A model generated the notes under the pieces. That model did not search any database, had not been told where the DNA came from, and saw only the letters and a list, made by a program, of their open reading frames with translations. DNA of 64,000 nucleotides, from NCBI GenBank assembly GCA_021292105.1, contig CM037865.1:75569541-75633540 (forward strand), written 5' to 3'. Shown here piece by piece: positions 1 through 13,300 of this stretch. Made by a program: the position numbers and the translations under genes. Source of the stretch: Anadara kagoshimensis. Taxonomy: Eukaryota > Mollusca > Bivalvia > Arcoida > Arcidae. The first letter of the stretch is position 1. Each line of letters starts with the position of its first letter.

Positions 1-408
1 GTTTACTTGTACTTTGGTAAATATTTATTAAATCCTTCACACAAAGAAAATTCTATATCATCTTCTGGTATATTATCTTGATTATATTAAAGTTTTAAAG
101 ACCACTCATATTTTATTATTCACCTATAAATTGACGCATCCTATATACAATTAAATTGAAATTTTAAACAGTTATTGAAAATATTCATTTCTAAATTGGA
201 TTAAGAAAAGTATTCTATATATAATAGGATATAGGTATTAAAGAGCGTTTAGTATTGGCTTAAAATTTTCAGTGCCCATAATGTACCGGTACATCAAAGT
301 GAATTTTAATACATTGTATATATGTACAGTGTATACATATTTTGACCCAAGTGTTCTCTATGTACAAAGTTTATACAGAATAAATTGTGTACAAAAAACC
401 CTTCTTAT
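1..408. other. Unique AT-rich sequence, presumed intron
   Basis: No exon with credible splice sites and no repeat is visible. Short open frames here carry no recognisable protein. Confidence 0.5.
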
Positions 409-2634
409 AGTGCCCATCAGACTACCTGGTACTTTGTCACCTTGTTATAATGCCCATCAGACTACCTGGTACTTTGTCACCTTGTTATAATGCCCATCTA
501 ACTACCTGGTACTTTGTCACCTTGTTATAATGCCCATCAGACTACCTGGTACTTTGACACCTTGTTATAATGCCCATCAGACTACCTGGTACTTTGTCAC
601 CTTGTTATAATGCCCATCAGACTACCTGGTACTTTATCATCTTGTTATAATGCCCATCAGACTACCCGGTATTTGTCATATTGTTATAATGCCCATCAGA
701 CTACCTGGTACATTGTCACCTTGTTATAATGCCCATCAGACTACCTGGTACTTTGTCACCTTGTTATAATGCCCATCAGACTACCTGGTACTTTGTCACC
801 TTGTTATAATGCCCATCAGACTACCTGGTACTTTGTCACCTTGTTATAATGCCCATCAACTACCTGGTACTTTGTCACCTTGTTATAATGCCCATCAGAC
901 TACCTGGTACTTTGTCACCTTGTTATAATGCCCATCAGACTACCTGGTACTTTGTCACCTTGTTATAATGCCCATCAGACTACCTGGTACTTTGTCACCT
1001 TGTTATAATGCCCATCAGACTACCTGGTACTTTGTCACCTTGTTATAATGCCCATCAGACTACCTGGTACTTTGTCACCTTGTTATAATGCCCATCAGAC
1101 TACCTGGTACTTTGTCACCTTGTTATAATGCCCATCAGACTACCTGGTACTTTGTCACCTTGTTATAATGCCCATCAGACTACCTGGTACTTTGTCACCT
1201 TGTTATAATGCCCATCAGACTACCTGGTACTTTGTCACCTTGTTATAATGCCCATCAGACTACCTGGTACTTTGTCACCTTGTTATAATGCCCATCAGAC
1301 TACCTGGTACTTTGTCACCTTGTTATAATGCCCATCAGACTACCTGGTACTTTGTCACCTTGTTATAATGCCCATCAGACTACCTGGTACTTTGTCACCT
1401 TGTTATAATGCCCATCAGACTACCTGGTACTTTGTCATCTTGTTATAATGCCCATCAGACTACCTGGTACTTTGTCATCTTGTTATAATGCCCATCAGAC
1501 TACCTGGTACTTTGTCATCTTGTTATAATGCCCATCAGACAACCTGGTACTTTGTCATATTGTTATAATGCCCATCAGACTACCTGTACTTTGTCACCTT
1601 GTTATAATGCCCATCAGACTACCTGGTACTTTGTCATTGTTATAATGCCCATCAGACTACCTGGTACTTTGTCACCTTGTTATAATGCCCATCAGACTAC
1701 CTGGTACTTTGTCACCTTGTTATAATGCCCATCAGACTACCTGGTACTTTGTCACCTTGTTATAATGCCCATCAGACTACCTGGTACTTTGTCATGTTAT
1801 AATGCCCATCAGACTACCTGGTACTTTGTCATCTTGTTATAATGCCCATCAGACTACCTGGTACTTTGTCATATTGTTATAATGCCCATCAGACTACCTG
1901 GTACTTTGTCATCTTGTTATAATGCCCATCAGACTACCTGGTACTTTGTCATCTTGTTATAATGCCCATCAGACTACCTGGTACTTTGTCATCTGTTATA
2001 ATGCCCATCAGACTACCTGGTACTTTGTCTTGTTATAATGCCCATCAGACTAGCTGGTACTTTGCCACCTTGTTATAATGCCCATCAGACTACCCAGTAC
2101 TTTGTCACCTTGTTATAATGCCCATCAGACTACCTGGTACTTTGTCACTTTGTTATAATGCCCATCTAACTACCAGATACTTTGTCACCTTGTTATAATG
2201 CCCATCTAACTACCTGATACTTTGTCACCTTGTTATAATGCCCATCTAACTACCTGATACTTTGTCACCTTGTTATAATGCCCATCAGACTACCTGGTAC
2301 TTTGTCATCTTGTTATAATGCCCATCAGACTACCTGGTACTTTGTCACCTTGTTATAATGCCCATCAGACTACCTGGTACTTTGTCACCTTGTTATAATG
2401 CTCATCAGACTACCTGGTACTTTGTCACCTTGTTATAATGCCCACCAGACTACCTGGTACTTTGTCACCTTGTTATAATGACCATCTAACTGCCTGGTAC
2501 TTTGTCACCTTGTTATAATGCCCATCAGACTACCTGGTACTTTGTCACCTTGTTATAATGCCCATCAGACTACCTGGTACTTTGTCACCTTGTTATAATG
2601 CCCATCAGACTTCCTGGTACTTTGTGACCTACCT
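409..2634 (+). repeat. 40-bp minisatellite, about 56 copies
   Basis: The unit reads TGCCCATCAGACTACCTGGT followed by ACTTTGTCACCTTGTTATAA. The middle (850-1,430) is almost perfect. The edges carry substitutions (TCTAAC for TCAGAC) and 1-4 bp indels, which breaks every reading frame. Non-coding. Confidence 0.97.
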
Positions 2635-2886
2635 TATTGCAACAGATTCCAAAAATCCACTTTAAGTACATCTAAATTTTTAATTCCAAAAGTTGACTGA
2701 ACAATAATGGTTATAAAAATCATGGTTTTACTGTACATAAATTTGTTTGATGCAGTGAATTAATACATCTATATAAGAGTATTTTCTATTTACCATCACA
2801 GGGATAGTAATGTCAAGACTAAATCACTTTAAGTGGTAACTGCTTATAAACAAGAGACATTGGTGACTAAATGGTCTAAAACACAT
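2635..2886. other. Unique spacer between two arrays
   Basis: AT-rich sequence with no recognisable gene or repeat. Confidence 0.5.
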
Positions 2887-3832
2887 GCTTACAGATCACA
2901 GCACCTCTCAACAAATCTCACTCAGGACAGATCACAGCACCTCTCAACAAATCTCACTCAGGACAGATCACAGCACCTCTCAACAAATCTCACTCAGGAC
3001 AGATCACAGCACCTCTCAACAAACCTCACTCAGGACAGATCACAGCACCTCTCAACAAATCTCACTCAGGACAGATCACAGCACCTCTCAACAAATCTCA
3101 CCCAGGACAGATCACAGCACCTCTCAACAAATCTCACTCAGGACAGATCACAGCACCTCTCAACAAATCTCACTCAGGACAGATCACAGCACCTCTCAAC
3201 AAATCTCACTCAGGACAGATCACAACACCTCTCAACAAATCTCACTCAGGACAGATCACAACACCTCTCAACAAATCTTACTCAGGACAGATCACAACAC
3301 CTCTCAACAAATCTCACTCAGGACAGATCACAGCACCTCTCAACAAATCTCACCCAGGACAGATCACAGCACCTCTCAACAAATCTCACTCAGGACAGAT
3401 CACAGCACCTCTCAACAAACCTCACCCAGGACAGATCACAGCACCTCTCAACAAATCTCACTCAGGACAGATCACAGCACCTCTCAACAAATCTCACTCA
3501 GGACAGATCACAACACCTCTCAACAAATCTCACTCAGGACAGATCACAGCACCTCTCAACAAACCTCACCCAGGACAGATCACAGCACCTCTCAACAAAT
3601 CTCACTCAGGACAGATCACAACACCTCTCAACAAATCTCACTCAGGACAGATCACAACACCTCTCAACAAATCTCACTTAGGACAGATCACAGCACCTCT
3701 CAACAAATCTCACTTAGAACAGATCATAGCACCTCTCAACAAATCTCACTCAGGACAGATCACAGCACCTCTCAACAAATCTCACTCAGGACAGATCACA
3801 GCACCTCTCAACAAATCTCACTCAGGACAGAA
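2887..3832 (+). repeat. 36-bp minisatellite, about 26 copies
   Basis: The unit is ACAGATCACAGCACCTCTCA followed by ACAAATCTCACTCAGG. Because 36 is a multiple of 3, two frames stay open (12-residue repeats), but there is no sign of coding constraint. It ends 370 bp before exon 1. The core AGATCACAACACCTCT is shared with the array at 23.9-26.5 kb. Confidence 0.96.
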
Positions 3833-4202
3833 AGATTAACAATTTATGAACATTGGGGGCATATTTAGTAAGCTTTAGGTAACTCGGAGATTGTTAGCTA
3901 TGCAAGATGATTTAAAGTCATATGGTTTGATCTCTTATTATTTTTCTCCTTGTCCTTCAATGTATTTGAAAAAATAAAATTCTTACTTGATTATTTGAAT
4001 TTCATTTTGGAATTAAACATGCACTTTGAGTTATCAGTGTGTTGCTATTATGTACCATTAGACAAATAACACATTGAATTTATAGTAAAAATACTAGATC
4101 ATCTCTTGTGAGACAGATTAGTAGAAATTACTATTATGTTGTTATTTCATCCATAATTAGTTTATACCTGCATGTTAATAATTAATATCTTTACTCTTTC
4201 AG

Positions 4203-4382
4203 TTCCAGAATCAGTTTTAGTGGAGACACACATTTACCAAGAAGTAGAGAGGCATCTGAATTAAGAGCTATTTTACGAGGGTTGCAAGAAGACAATTGGC
4301 CATTAAATTATTCACAAGATGGTACAAGTGAACAGTTTACTAGATCAGCATCTCATGTATCATCTGGAACAGACTCCCCAAA
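4203..4382 (+). CDS. Exon 1 of the visible part (residues 1-60)
   Basis: A pyrimidine-rich acceptor (ttactctttcag) opens it and a GTAAGT donor closes it. It encodes 59 full codons, Ser/Arg-rich, including a helix-like segment (ELRAILRGLQEDNWPLNY). It starts with one base of a split codon and ends with AA, which exon 2 completes with T. An exon must exist upstream of the window or be unrecognised in bases 1-4202. Confidence 0.88.
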
Positions 4383-7300
4383 GTAAGTTTAATGTATATA
4401 TAACAACAGCAGGTGGATACTTAATGTGTTTATACTCTAGGTTGGTTTAGAAATAATTTAATCATAATTCAACATTCTTGTGGGTCTGCACATTGTCCAT
4501 CCAAGGACTTTACCAAGTACGTCCACATGTATAGATCATCTAGAGGATAAGTTCAATACATGACAATACAAGTACGTCCACATGTATAGATCATCTAGAG
4601 GATAAGTTCAATACATGTATAGATCATCTAGAGGATAAGTTCAATACATGTATAATGTTCAATACATGTATAGATCATCTAGAGGATAAGTTCAATACAT
4701 GGCATTGAAAACTTCTGAATACCAGTACCGGTAAGTATAATTTTCATTGGAAAATTTGAGTTCCACAATGAGCAACATAAAGTCACATATTGGTGTTTTA
4801 GTTTCACAATCCGATGAAATGGAAGAAGAAGTAATATATTTAAATGCTAATATTATAATGAAAGTATAATGATGCAAAATAAATTGATATTTCCATGTTT
4901 ATTTTATAAAATGTACACAAGTCTTTTCTATATACTTGATTATTCATAACCTGATTAAGATGTGATGACTGGTCTGTCCTTTATACTTTAAAATTGGTTT
5001 AAAATTAGCATAAATTTGGATATTTATAAAATTTAATCATGAAAAAGTTATAAGAATTGAAAGCACTATTACTCTTATTAAATGGATGATGATTAATATT
5101 TATTGCAAACTTTACATGAACCAATTCAATGCATTACGCTGACTGAAACTCACAACAATTCATCTTCTGTAAGATATTATAAGAATGAAATAACGGTAAA
5201 GTCCTTTCTTTGCTGAAATAAATTTTGTTCATGGATTTATTAAATAATTCATAATTTTACAACCATTGTAATTAAGGGTTTGGGTTATAATACATGTATA
5301 TATATAAATGTTGTAAATTATGGAAGGTCTTCCGTTTGTACCCTCCACTTTCACTAAAATGTTAATTTTGACTGAAAAAGCCTAAACAATAAAGAAACCA
5401 TGCCATTTTGAGCATTTCTAAAAGATTTTTTTTTAAATTTCAATGGATGAAGGATACTGGTAGAAAGTCATACCTGAAGCATTTAACAACTTCCATCTGA
5501 TTTTTTTTATTTATAATTTTATTTATCCATACATAACACACCTTTGAATAGAGTTATTTTTGAAGTTCAGATGTAAATGTACCCTTAATGTTTTTTCTTT
5601 AATAGAATGATTTTTAAATTGAGTACCTATTGAAAGGCATTTTCATATTTCATTTAACACAAACAAAAGTGTTTTGCAAGGAGAAATGTATTTTAAACTC
5701 ATAATTATTTCTTTTGCTATTAAATGTTATCGAGAGAGAAATCTGTTATGGTTTGACAAAGTTTTACTTATTCAGAAAAGCTGTGTATTGTGTTTAGGTA
5801 AAGCGCAGAAAGGAAATCTGTGGTTTATTTTGTAATGAATCATTAGTCAATGGGATTAGGGATTAAATTACTCTGTTTAACAATGAGCCTGTTTAAGTAC
5901 CATTATGACTTCATTAATTTTAAACATTGATTAGCCATCCAGTTATAAAAGACTGACTTAATTGCCTCATTGATTCTACCTTACTGCAGGTACTGGGGTT
6001 TGTTTTGATTTGTTTTCGTCACTACAGATTTAATAAGAGCTGTTGGCCAGAACAAAATATCTCACATGTACACCTAGTCTATCAAAAACAGCTAACAGGC
6101 CCCATTTTCATAATCATTTGTTAACTAGGTTTTTACATGTTTTACTTGATGTAAATATGGCAAAATTGAAATCTGAATAATTTTGTTAGTTTACATGACT
6201 TTGAGGTGTCACTTCTGACTCACTTGGAAGATCTCTCTAAACTTATTACAGCTACTTTCTGATTTTGTTGAAACTTTTTATTTATAATACCATAAAAGTT
6301 TTTCAAAATTTGCCAGATTTGAGTTGAGAAAAATATTAGTTAAGAAATGATGTTGAAACTGGAGCCAGCCTGGGTAACCCAAAGCTATAATAGCAGTTAC
6401 AAATACTTAACACATATAAATACATAAGTATTTGTAATTGTTAAGATGGTTTTGAATTACCTAGACTGAAACGACTTAGCTCCCAGTGTACACCTAGTCC
6501 ATTTTAAACACTTTATAAGACACCAAGTCTTATGCTAACTGCTTCCTACCCTTCGGTCATGAATCAATGAATTAATTTTATTTGCATTTAGCATAAATAG
6601 AGTTAGAAATCACTAATGATATTGTTATGTTAATTGATACAGAAACAAGAATAGTGACTGTAACAGACAAGGGTCAATCAATCTCTGCTGAATTCTTTTA
6701 TTACAAGTGCAATGCAGTATGTCTTTCAACATCTCCTTCTAAACTGTGGTGAAAATGTTTTGCTTCATCACACTCATTTGCAAAAATTGTATGGTGTAAA
6801 CCAACAAGTCTATAATTTCATTTCATCTAATAATATAGACGATGAAACTAAAGTTCTTTTATTATTTGGTAAGGTCTTGGAACTTGAGCTACTGGACAAG
6901 ACAAACTACGATACTCTTCTGTAATGAGTTGTTTCAGATTTGTTGCTAATGTCATGTCTAGCGTAAACCTGGTAGAGCATAGCCTGTAAACCATTAGAAT
7001 GAATTAAAGAATGAATGACAAAATAGGGGCATTGAGTCAAAGGGATTAAAAGGGCATATTTCATTGTTATTGTTCCTGGTTAACCAGGTTATCAACAATG
7101 TATATACATGGATATTGATCAAACTTGGCACAATTGTAAACCAACATGAGAAAATGTGCCACATACCAAATTTAGGTACATAGGTCAAAGGTCAAGGTCA
7201 CAAGGCTAAATCTTAGAAATAACAACTCATTAATGTTTGGGTTAGTTTTACTTGTATCAACAGACTGTATTTTACCAAGTTCAAGTACAAGTTTTAATTC

Positions 7301-10300
7301 AAATATCTATAAAATGGTTTAGAATGATGCATGTATATAATGAACAAATTCAAAGGAACATTTCTTCTATTTTTCTTCTAAAGGGCACCTATATTTTTTG
7401 TATTTTATCTTTTCTTTTCTATTACATGTACTTTAGTGCTTATGACAATCTATGTACTTAAGTTATTTGTATGAAATATTGAAAAAAAACTATTTTAAAT
7501 GGTTTTCTTTAAAAACATTAAGTATATATATGAAACATGTCAGTCTGTAAAAAGTTAAGTTTACGGTAACTTTGATTTCATTGATTTTACCCAATAGGAG
7601 AGCTATGTTGTCTTAAACTCACCCCGTCATTCTGATTAAATATATAACACAGGTGTAATCTGTGTCAGGATAAACTGAACTTAATCATATAATCCAATAA
7701 TCTGCAGATTAAAAACAAATAATTTTAGCATTGGGTAATATATAGACTTAAATCTTATTCTGTTTATAATCATGATAATGTTGGTTTAATTTGAACTCAA
7801 GATCATGATTTGATTCAGTGAGTTGTGAAAGTAATAGAAGAATTATGTTCAGTATGTTGGACAGACCTCTCAAAAAGTCAAACTAAGTGAAATGATCTTG
7901 ACTCTGACATTATAATTAATTCCATTCTTGTCTAAAACTGATTAACTTTGTAAAATATTATATTCTGAATTCACCGTCATCTGTAATAGAAAAGACTAAA
8001 TTCAAACTATACTGGAACAAATGGCCATAAATATGAAACTATCTCATTCAAAACCTCCCATTTCTAAAAAAAAATCTTTGGCAACTGCAGGTATTCTCAT
8101 TGATGTAGCACCAGTTATAAAAAACAAATGAAGTTCTCTCGCACATCACATGGTACAACATAACATTGTGCAAATCTGTTATTTCTATGAAATGACTTTA
8201 GTTGATGATTTTCCGTAAAAGTGATGTCTTTCAGGGAATTCACAACATGTATTTATATTCCAAAATATTACACAAAAGTTAAGGGTAATTTGTCACATGG
8301 TACACAGGTGAACCCATTTGAGTTACATGTACTCTTTTTACTCATGACAGCAATATAACCTGACATTTTACATATTGCACATTTGATATATTTGCACATC
8401 AGGACTTAAAATTTTTATGATCCACAAAAAGTTGTGTTACTGGTTTCCCTACCCACCCTAATTTTTAGATCCAATGCTATAGTTTTTATTAACAGATTTT
8501 GACATGCACCATGGATGCAATGATATAGAGTTAATGTAAAAAAAATATGTATATTTGAAAATCCTGTCCTGATACCCTCTATTGTGAGAGATGAGAGTTG
8601 AAATAAAATATATTATTTTGTAGGCCAAAAAATTTTTTGCAGTTATTGTATATTCTTAAGACTATTAGCTTGTATTAGCTTGTTATATCATAGAACAACT
8701 GACCGTACCAATATATCATACACCTGAGTTAGCATTGGCTGCACATCAGCTGGCATCAGTCTCAGACTGTGGGACTCCAATACTGCATACAAAGTCAAGG
8801 TATATTCAAAAGCCTTTACCAATATTTTCAATTCTGTGTTAATTAAGAGAGTAAAGTGTTTAATGAAGAGTTTTACTTTACTTTTCAGTGGATCAACTAC
8901 AGCAAGACCTATCCTATCAGCAAAGAAGTTAGCTGCTTCAGTCAAGTCACTTAATTCATACCTAGGCAGATCGTCTCCAAGTCCTCAAGGTATCTTCTTA
9001 GTCACTTAATTCATACTTAGGCAGATCGTCTCCAAGTCCTCAAGGTATCTTCTTAGTCACTTAATTCATACTTAGGCAGATCGTCTCCAAGTCCTCAAGG
9101 TATCTTCTTAGTCACTTAATTCATACTTAGGCAGATCGTCTCCAAGTCCTCAAGGTATCTTCTTAGTCACTTAATTCATACTTAGGCAGATCGTCTCCAA
9201 GTCCTCAAGGTATCTTCTTAGTCACTTAATTCATACTTAGGCAGATCATCTCCAAGTCCTCAAGGTATCTTCTTAGTCACTTAATTCATACTTAGGCAGA
9301 TTGTCTCCAAGCCCTCAAGGTATCTTCTTAGTCACTTAATTCATACCTAGGCAGATCGTCTCCAAGTCCTCAAGGTATCTTCTTAGTCACTTAATTCATA
9401 CTTAGGCAGATCGTCTCCAAGTCCTCAAGGTATCTTCTTAGTCACTTAATTCATACCTAGGCAGATCGTCTCCAAGTCCTCAAGGTATCTTCTTAGTCAC
9501 TTAATTCATACTTAGGCAGATTGTCTCCAAGCCCTCAAGGTATCTTCTTAGTCACTTAATTCATACTTAGGCAGATCGTCTCCAAGTCCTCAAGGTGTCT
9601 TCTTAGTCACTTAATTCATACTTAGGCAGATCGTCTCCAAGTCCTCAAGGTATCTTCTTAGTCACTTAATTCATACCTAGGCAGATCGTCTCCAAGTCCT
9701 CAAGGTATCTTCTTAGTCACTTAATTCATACTTAGGCAGATCGTCTCCAAGTCCTCAAGGTATCTTCTTAGTCACTTAATTCATACTTAGGCAGATCGTC
9801 TCCAAGTCCTCAAGGTATCTTCTTAGTCACTTAATTCATACTTAGGCAGATCGTCTCCAAGTCCTCAAGGTATCTTCTTAGTCACTTAATTCATACTTAG
9901 GCAGATCGTCTCCAAGTCCTCAAGGTATCTTCTTAGTCACTTAATTCATACTTAGGCAGATCGTCTCCAAGTCCTCAAGGTATCTTCTTAGTCACTTAAT
10001 TCATACTTAGGCAGATCGTCTCCAAGTCCTCAAGGTATTTCTTAGTCACTTAATTCATACCTAGGCAGATTGTCTCCAAGCCCTCAAGGTATCTTCTTAG
10101 TCACTTAATTCATACTTAGGCAGATCGTCTCCAAGTCCTCAAGGTATCTTCTTAGTCACTTAATTCATACTTAGGCAGATCGTCTCCAAGTCCTCAAGGT
10201 ATCTTCTTAGTCACTTAATTCATACTTAGGCAGATCGTCTCCAAGTCCTCAAGGTATCTTCTTAGTCACTTAATTCATACTTAGGCAGATCGTCTCCAAG

Positions 10301-13300
10301 TCCTCAAGGTATCTTCTTAGTCACTTAATTCATACTTAGGCAGATCGTCTCCAAGTCCTCAAGGTATCTTCTTAGTCACTTAATTCATACTTAGGCAGAT
10401 TGTCTCCAAGCCCTCAAGGTATCTTCTTAGTCACTTAATTCATACTTAGGCAGATCGTCTCCAAGTCCAAGGTATCTTCTTAATACAGTTTTACTCCTTA
10501 ATCAAGTACTTATATCATATCAAGGTGATCAGTTCAGGTATGATGTAGGAAACCAGTGTGTTCATAGAAACCACCAGCCTTTGGCAAGCAAACTGACAAA
10601 CATTTTCTCTCACATCAGGATTTGAGTTGGATTTAGGCAGTGATAGGTGCTGTAATAGCTCAATGCTCACCATAGGGCACCCAGTCACAGAGGCAGGTAA
10701 ATGAAATGAACTCTTTCACATTGAACAAATGAAAATTCTTTGGTCTTTTGGGGTCTTAATGAGACTGCTAGACCACAAAACTAGAATATTCCTTAAATGG
10801 TGACTGTATTTCATGGACACTGATTGATAAAAATCTCTAAGTAACAAAGGGATATAAAATTCATTCTGTCTTAGATTTTGGGTTTGAGGCCAGTTCGTTC
10901 AGGTGGTACAGAGATGAACCCATCAAATATTTAGTTTTAGTACGATCACTTTAATTTATGTGAGTTGTTGTCCTCCCAGAAATGAAGTTTAGGTATAAAA
11001 CTATCACCCTATTCGTCTGTCTGGCTGTCCATTCAAATACCATGTCCACTCCATATCTTTCATGTGTATGGAAGGATATAGATCATACTTGGTACGGTGG
11101 AGGTCGTCAACGTACCACATGATCAACGCCCCTTTACCTTTGTGCGGAATGTTTTTGAAAATTTTTATGTTCACATTTCAAGGAATAATGTCATTTTAAC
11201 AGGAAAACAGGGACTGAAACTATTATATCACCAATGGAAATAATTGTTCCACAGAAACGTTATGGGTAATTATGTGGTACACTGGTGAACCCCATTGTAA
11301 ACCAAATTTGCATAGATCAAAAGTCAATGTACCAAGGTTAAAATCTTTGAAATAACAACTGGGCAATGTTGGGGATAGGGGGATTTGTCTCTCAATTCCT
11401 ATTGTTTATATAAATTGAATAGATTTGATTTCTTTCATAAGTTGGACTGAAGACACATGGATATTTTAATATTTTGTATTATTAAAAGATTTATCATCTT
11501 TTATTGTAGGGCTCGAAAGGGATGACACAATTCTCTACCAAACAACAATATCAGCATCAGTAACTCGAAAACATGTTACATCACCAGTATCAGAAATAGG
11601 AGCCTCAACCCTCAGAGAAACAACATTTTCACCTCAAGGGCAGAAGTTACTACGGAAACGTAGCCATGGCCCATCAATCACTGGTAGCAGTATATTGGAG
11701 GAAGAGGAAGAGACTGATAAAGTTGGAGGGTTGAATGATAAATACACTCTGACAGGTACAGAGGAAGATGGATCTGATATAGAAACACAGATAGATGACC
11801 TAGATGGTGCAGGGGAGATAATCATTGGTGACGGTGCAGGGGAGATAATAACTGGTGAAAATGGTTCAAGGGAAATAATTAATTCTGGTGATGGGTTACA
11901 GCCTGCTTCAGTTGATGATGGTAATAATGTTGATGCTAGGACTGTTTTAACTGAAGGTAGTGATGGTTCTGATGTAGAAATATTATATAGAGCTGGTGAT
12001 TCAGACAGCAGTAAGGGTGAACTAGTAGATGGTGCGTCTGCTGTATCACATGACCCTAAGGTTAGTAAGAAAGACAATAACATGGTGGTTGGTGGCACTG
12101 AATCAATATCTGAACAAGCAGCTTTGATAAGTGACGTAAATGTGACGGGTGACTTTGACGGAGAGACTAGTACTACTGTCAGTGAAGATTATCTTGAAAC
12201 TAGTACAATTAAAGTTGATGTTATCAAAAAACCTGTTACAGGTACTATTCAAGAGGAAGGTGAAGGTCATATAGAGGTTAAGGGTCATATTTCACAGGAA
12301 AATGGTGCAATACATGACACAACTCATATAGACACAAAGCGAGCTGCAGTATCTAGTGCTGGTGGTGATGTGGTAGCAAGAAGGGTATCTGTAACCGAGG
12401 GTGATAATAAGGTGGAGGACAGTATAAAACGTAAAGCTTCTATACTGGAGGAGGTGACACAAGCTTTACCTGCAGAGGAGGAGGATGATAATATAAGTGT
12501 TGCATCATCAGTATTAATAGAACAAGATATTGAATTACCACCAGGTTAGTGAGCCGTATCTTATACAGTTAAATCTCAATTTATCCCCACCATTTGTTCA
12601 GTCAATTTATTGAGTTATAAAAGGGTTTGGCAATAAATAGAGAGAGACTTATAAGTCAAAAAAAAGAAATAGTTTTGGTATATCAAAAAAGCCTGGCAAA
12701 GGGCATTAAAACAAGGTTTTACTGTGTATAGTTTTGTAACTTTTATTGCAGTCAAAAATCTGTTGGCCATTTTGCAGGAATAGGTCAGACTAAATTATGA
12801 TACTCCATTTTGTGCCTTGAAACTGCTTGTTGTATCTTTTGCAACAGTCATTGAATTTTGATCCAGAAAAGAACATACAAAATAGACAGTTTGAAAACCA
12901 AAACATAGTTTCTTCCACAACAAGGTTAAAAAGATGGCAGCAGTGTCTAACTTCAATGAGTTTCTTCTGTTATATATAATGAATTAGGTTCAGTGGTGTA
13001 GAGTAATGGTGTTTTATGGCCCAGTCAAGATGGTTTCATTTATATTGAGGTTGTCAGTCCAGAGATTATGATTATATTTTACAGTTAACATCAAAGGTAG
13101 CTCAGTCGCACCCCAACTGGGCCTGACCAAGACTTGAAAAAATATATTGAGCGCTTGTCAAGCACTTAACATTTAGAAAAAAAAAGGTTCTTCAGAAGAG
13201 ACTTCAAAAACCAATGCTCCTTGTCACAGTAGACATGGCATGCTAAATATCCCTGCCTAGAGTGCACTGCAAAGGTAAACAATTCTGCCAATTCACCTAT

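Larger units (their letters stand above)
4383..8888. other. Intron 1, mostly unique
   Basis: 4.5 kb of AT-rich intron. It contains the short repeat at 4,517-4,701 and pieces of dispersed repeat near 7,110-7,225 and 8,270-8,330. The remainder (4,702-7,100 and 7,230-8,260) shows no gene. Codon phase joins exon 1 directly to exon 2. Confidence 0.6.

Noticed and set aside
2833..3868. 12-residue repeat frames (DRSQHLSTNLTQ) as a coding exon
   Set aside because: Two overlapping frames are equally open, substitutions are not codon-position biased, and no splice pair links them to exon 1.
6712..6924. 70-codon open frame as a gene or exon
   Set aside because: No splice sites of good quality flank it in a compatible phase, and exon 1 joins exon 2 directly in frame. 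The composition is that of AT-rich intron.
11634..12098. Minus-strand open frame opposite exon 4
   Set aside because: It is the antisense shadow of a low-complexity acidic exon; the sense frame has splice sites and phase support.
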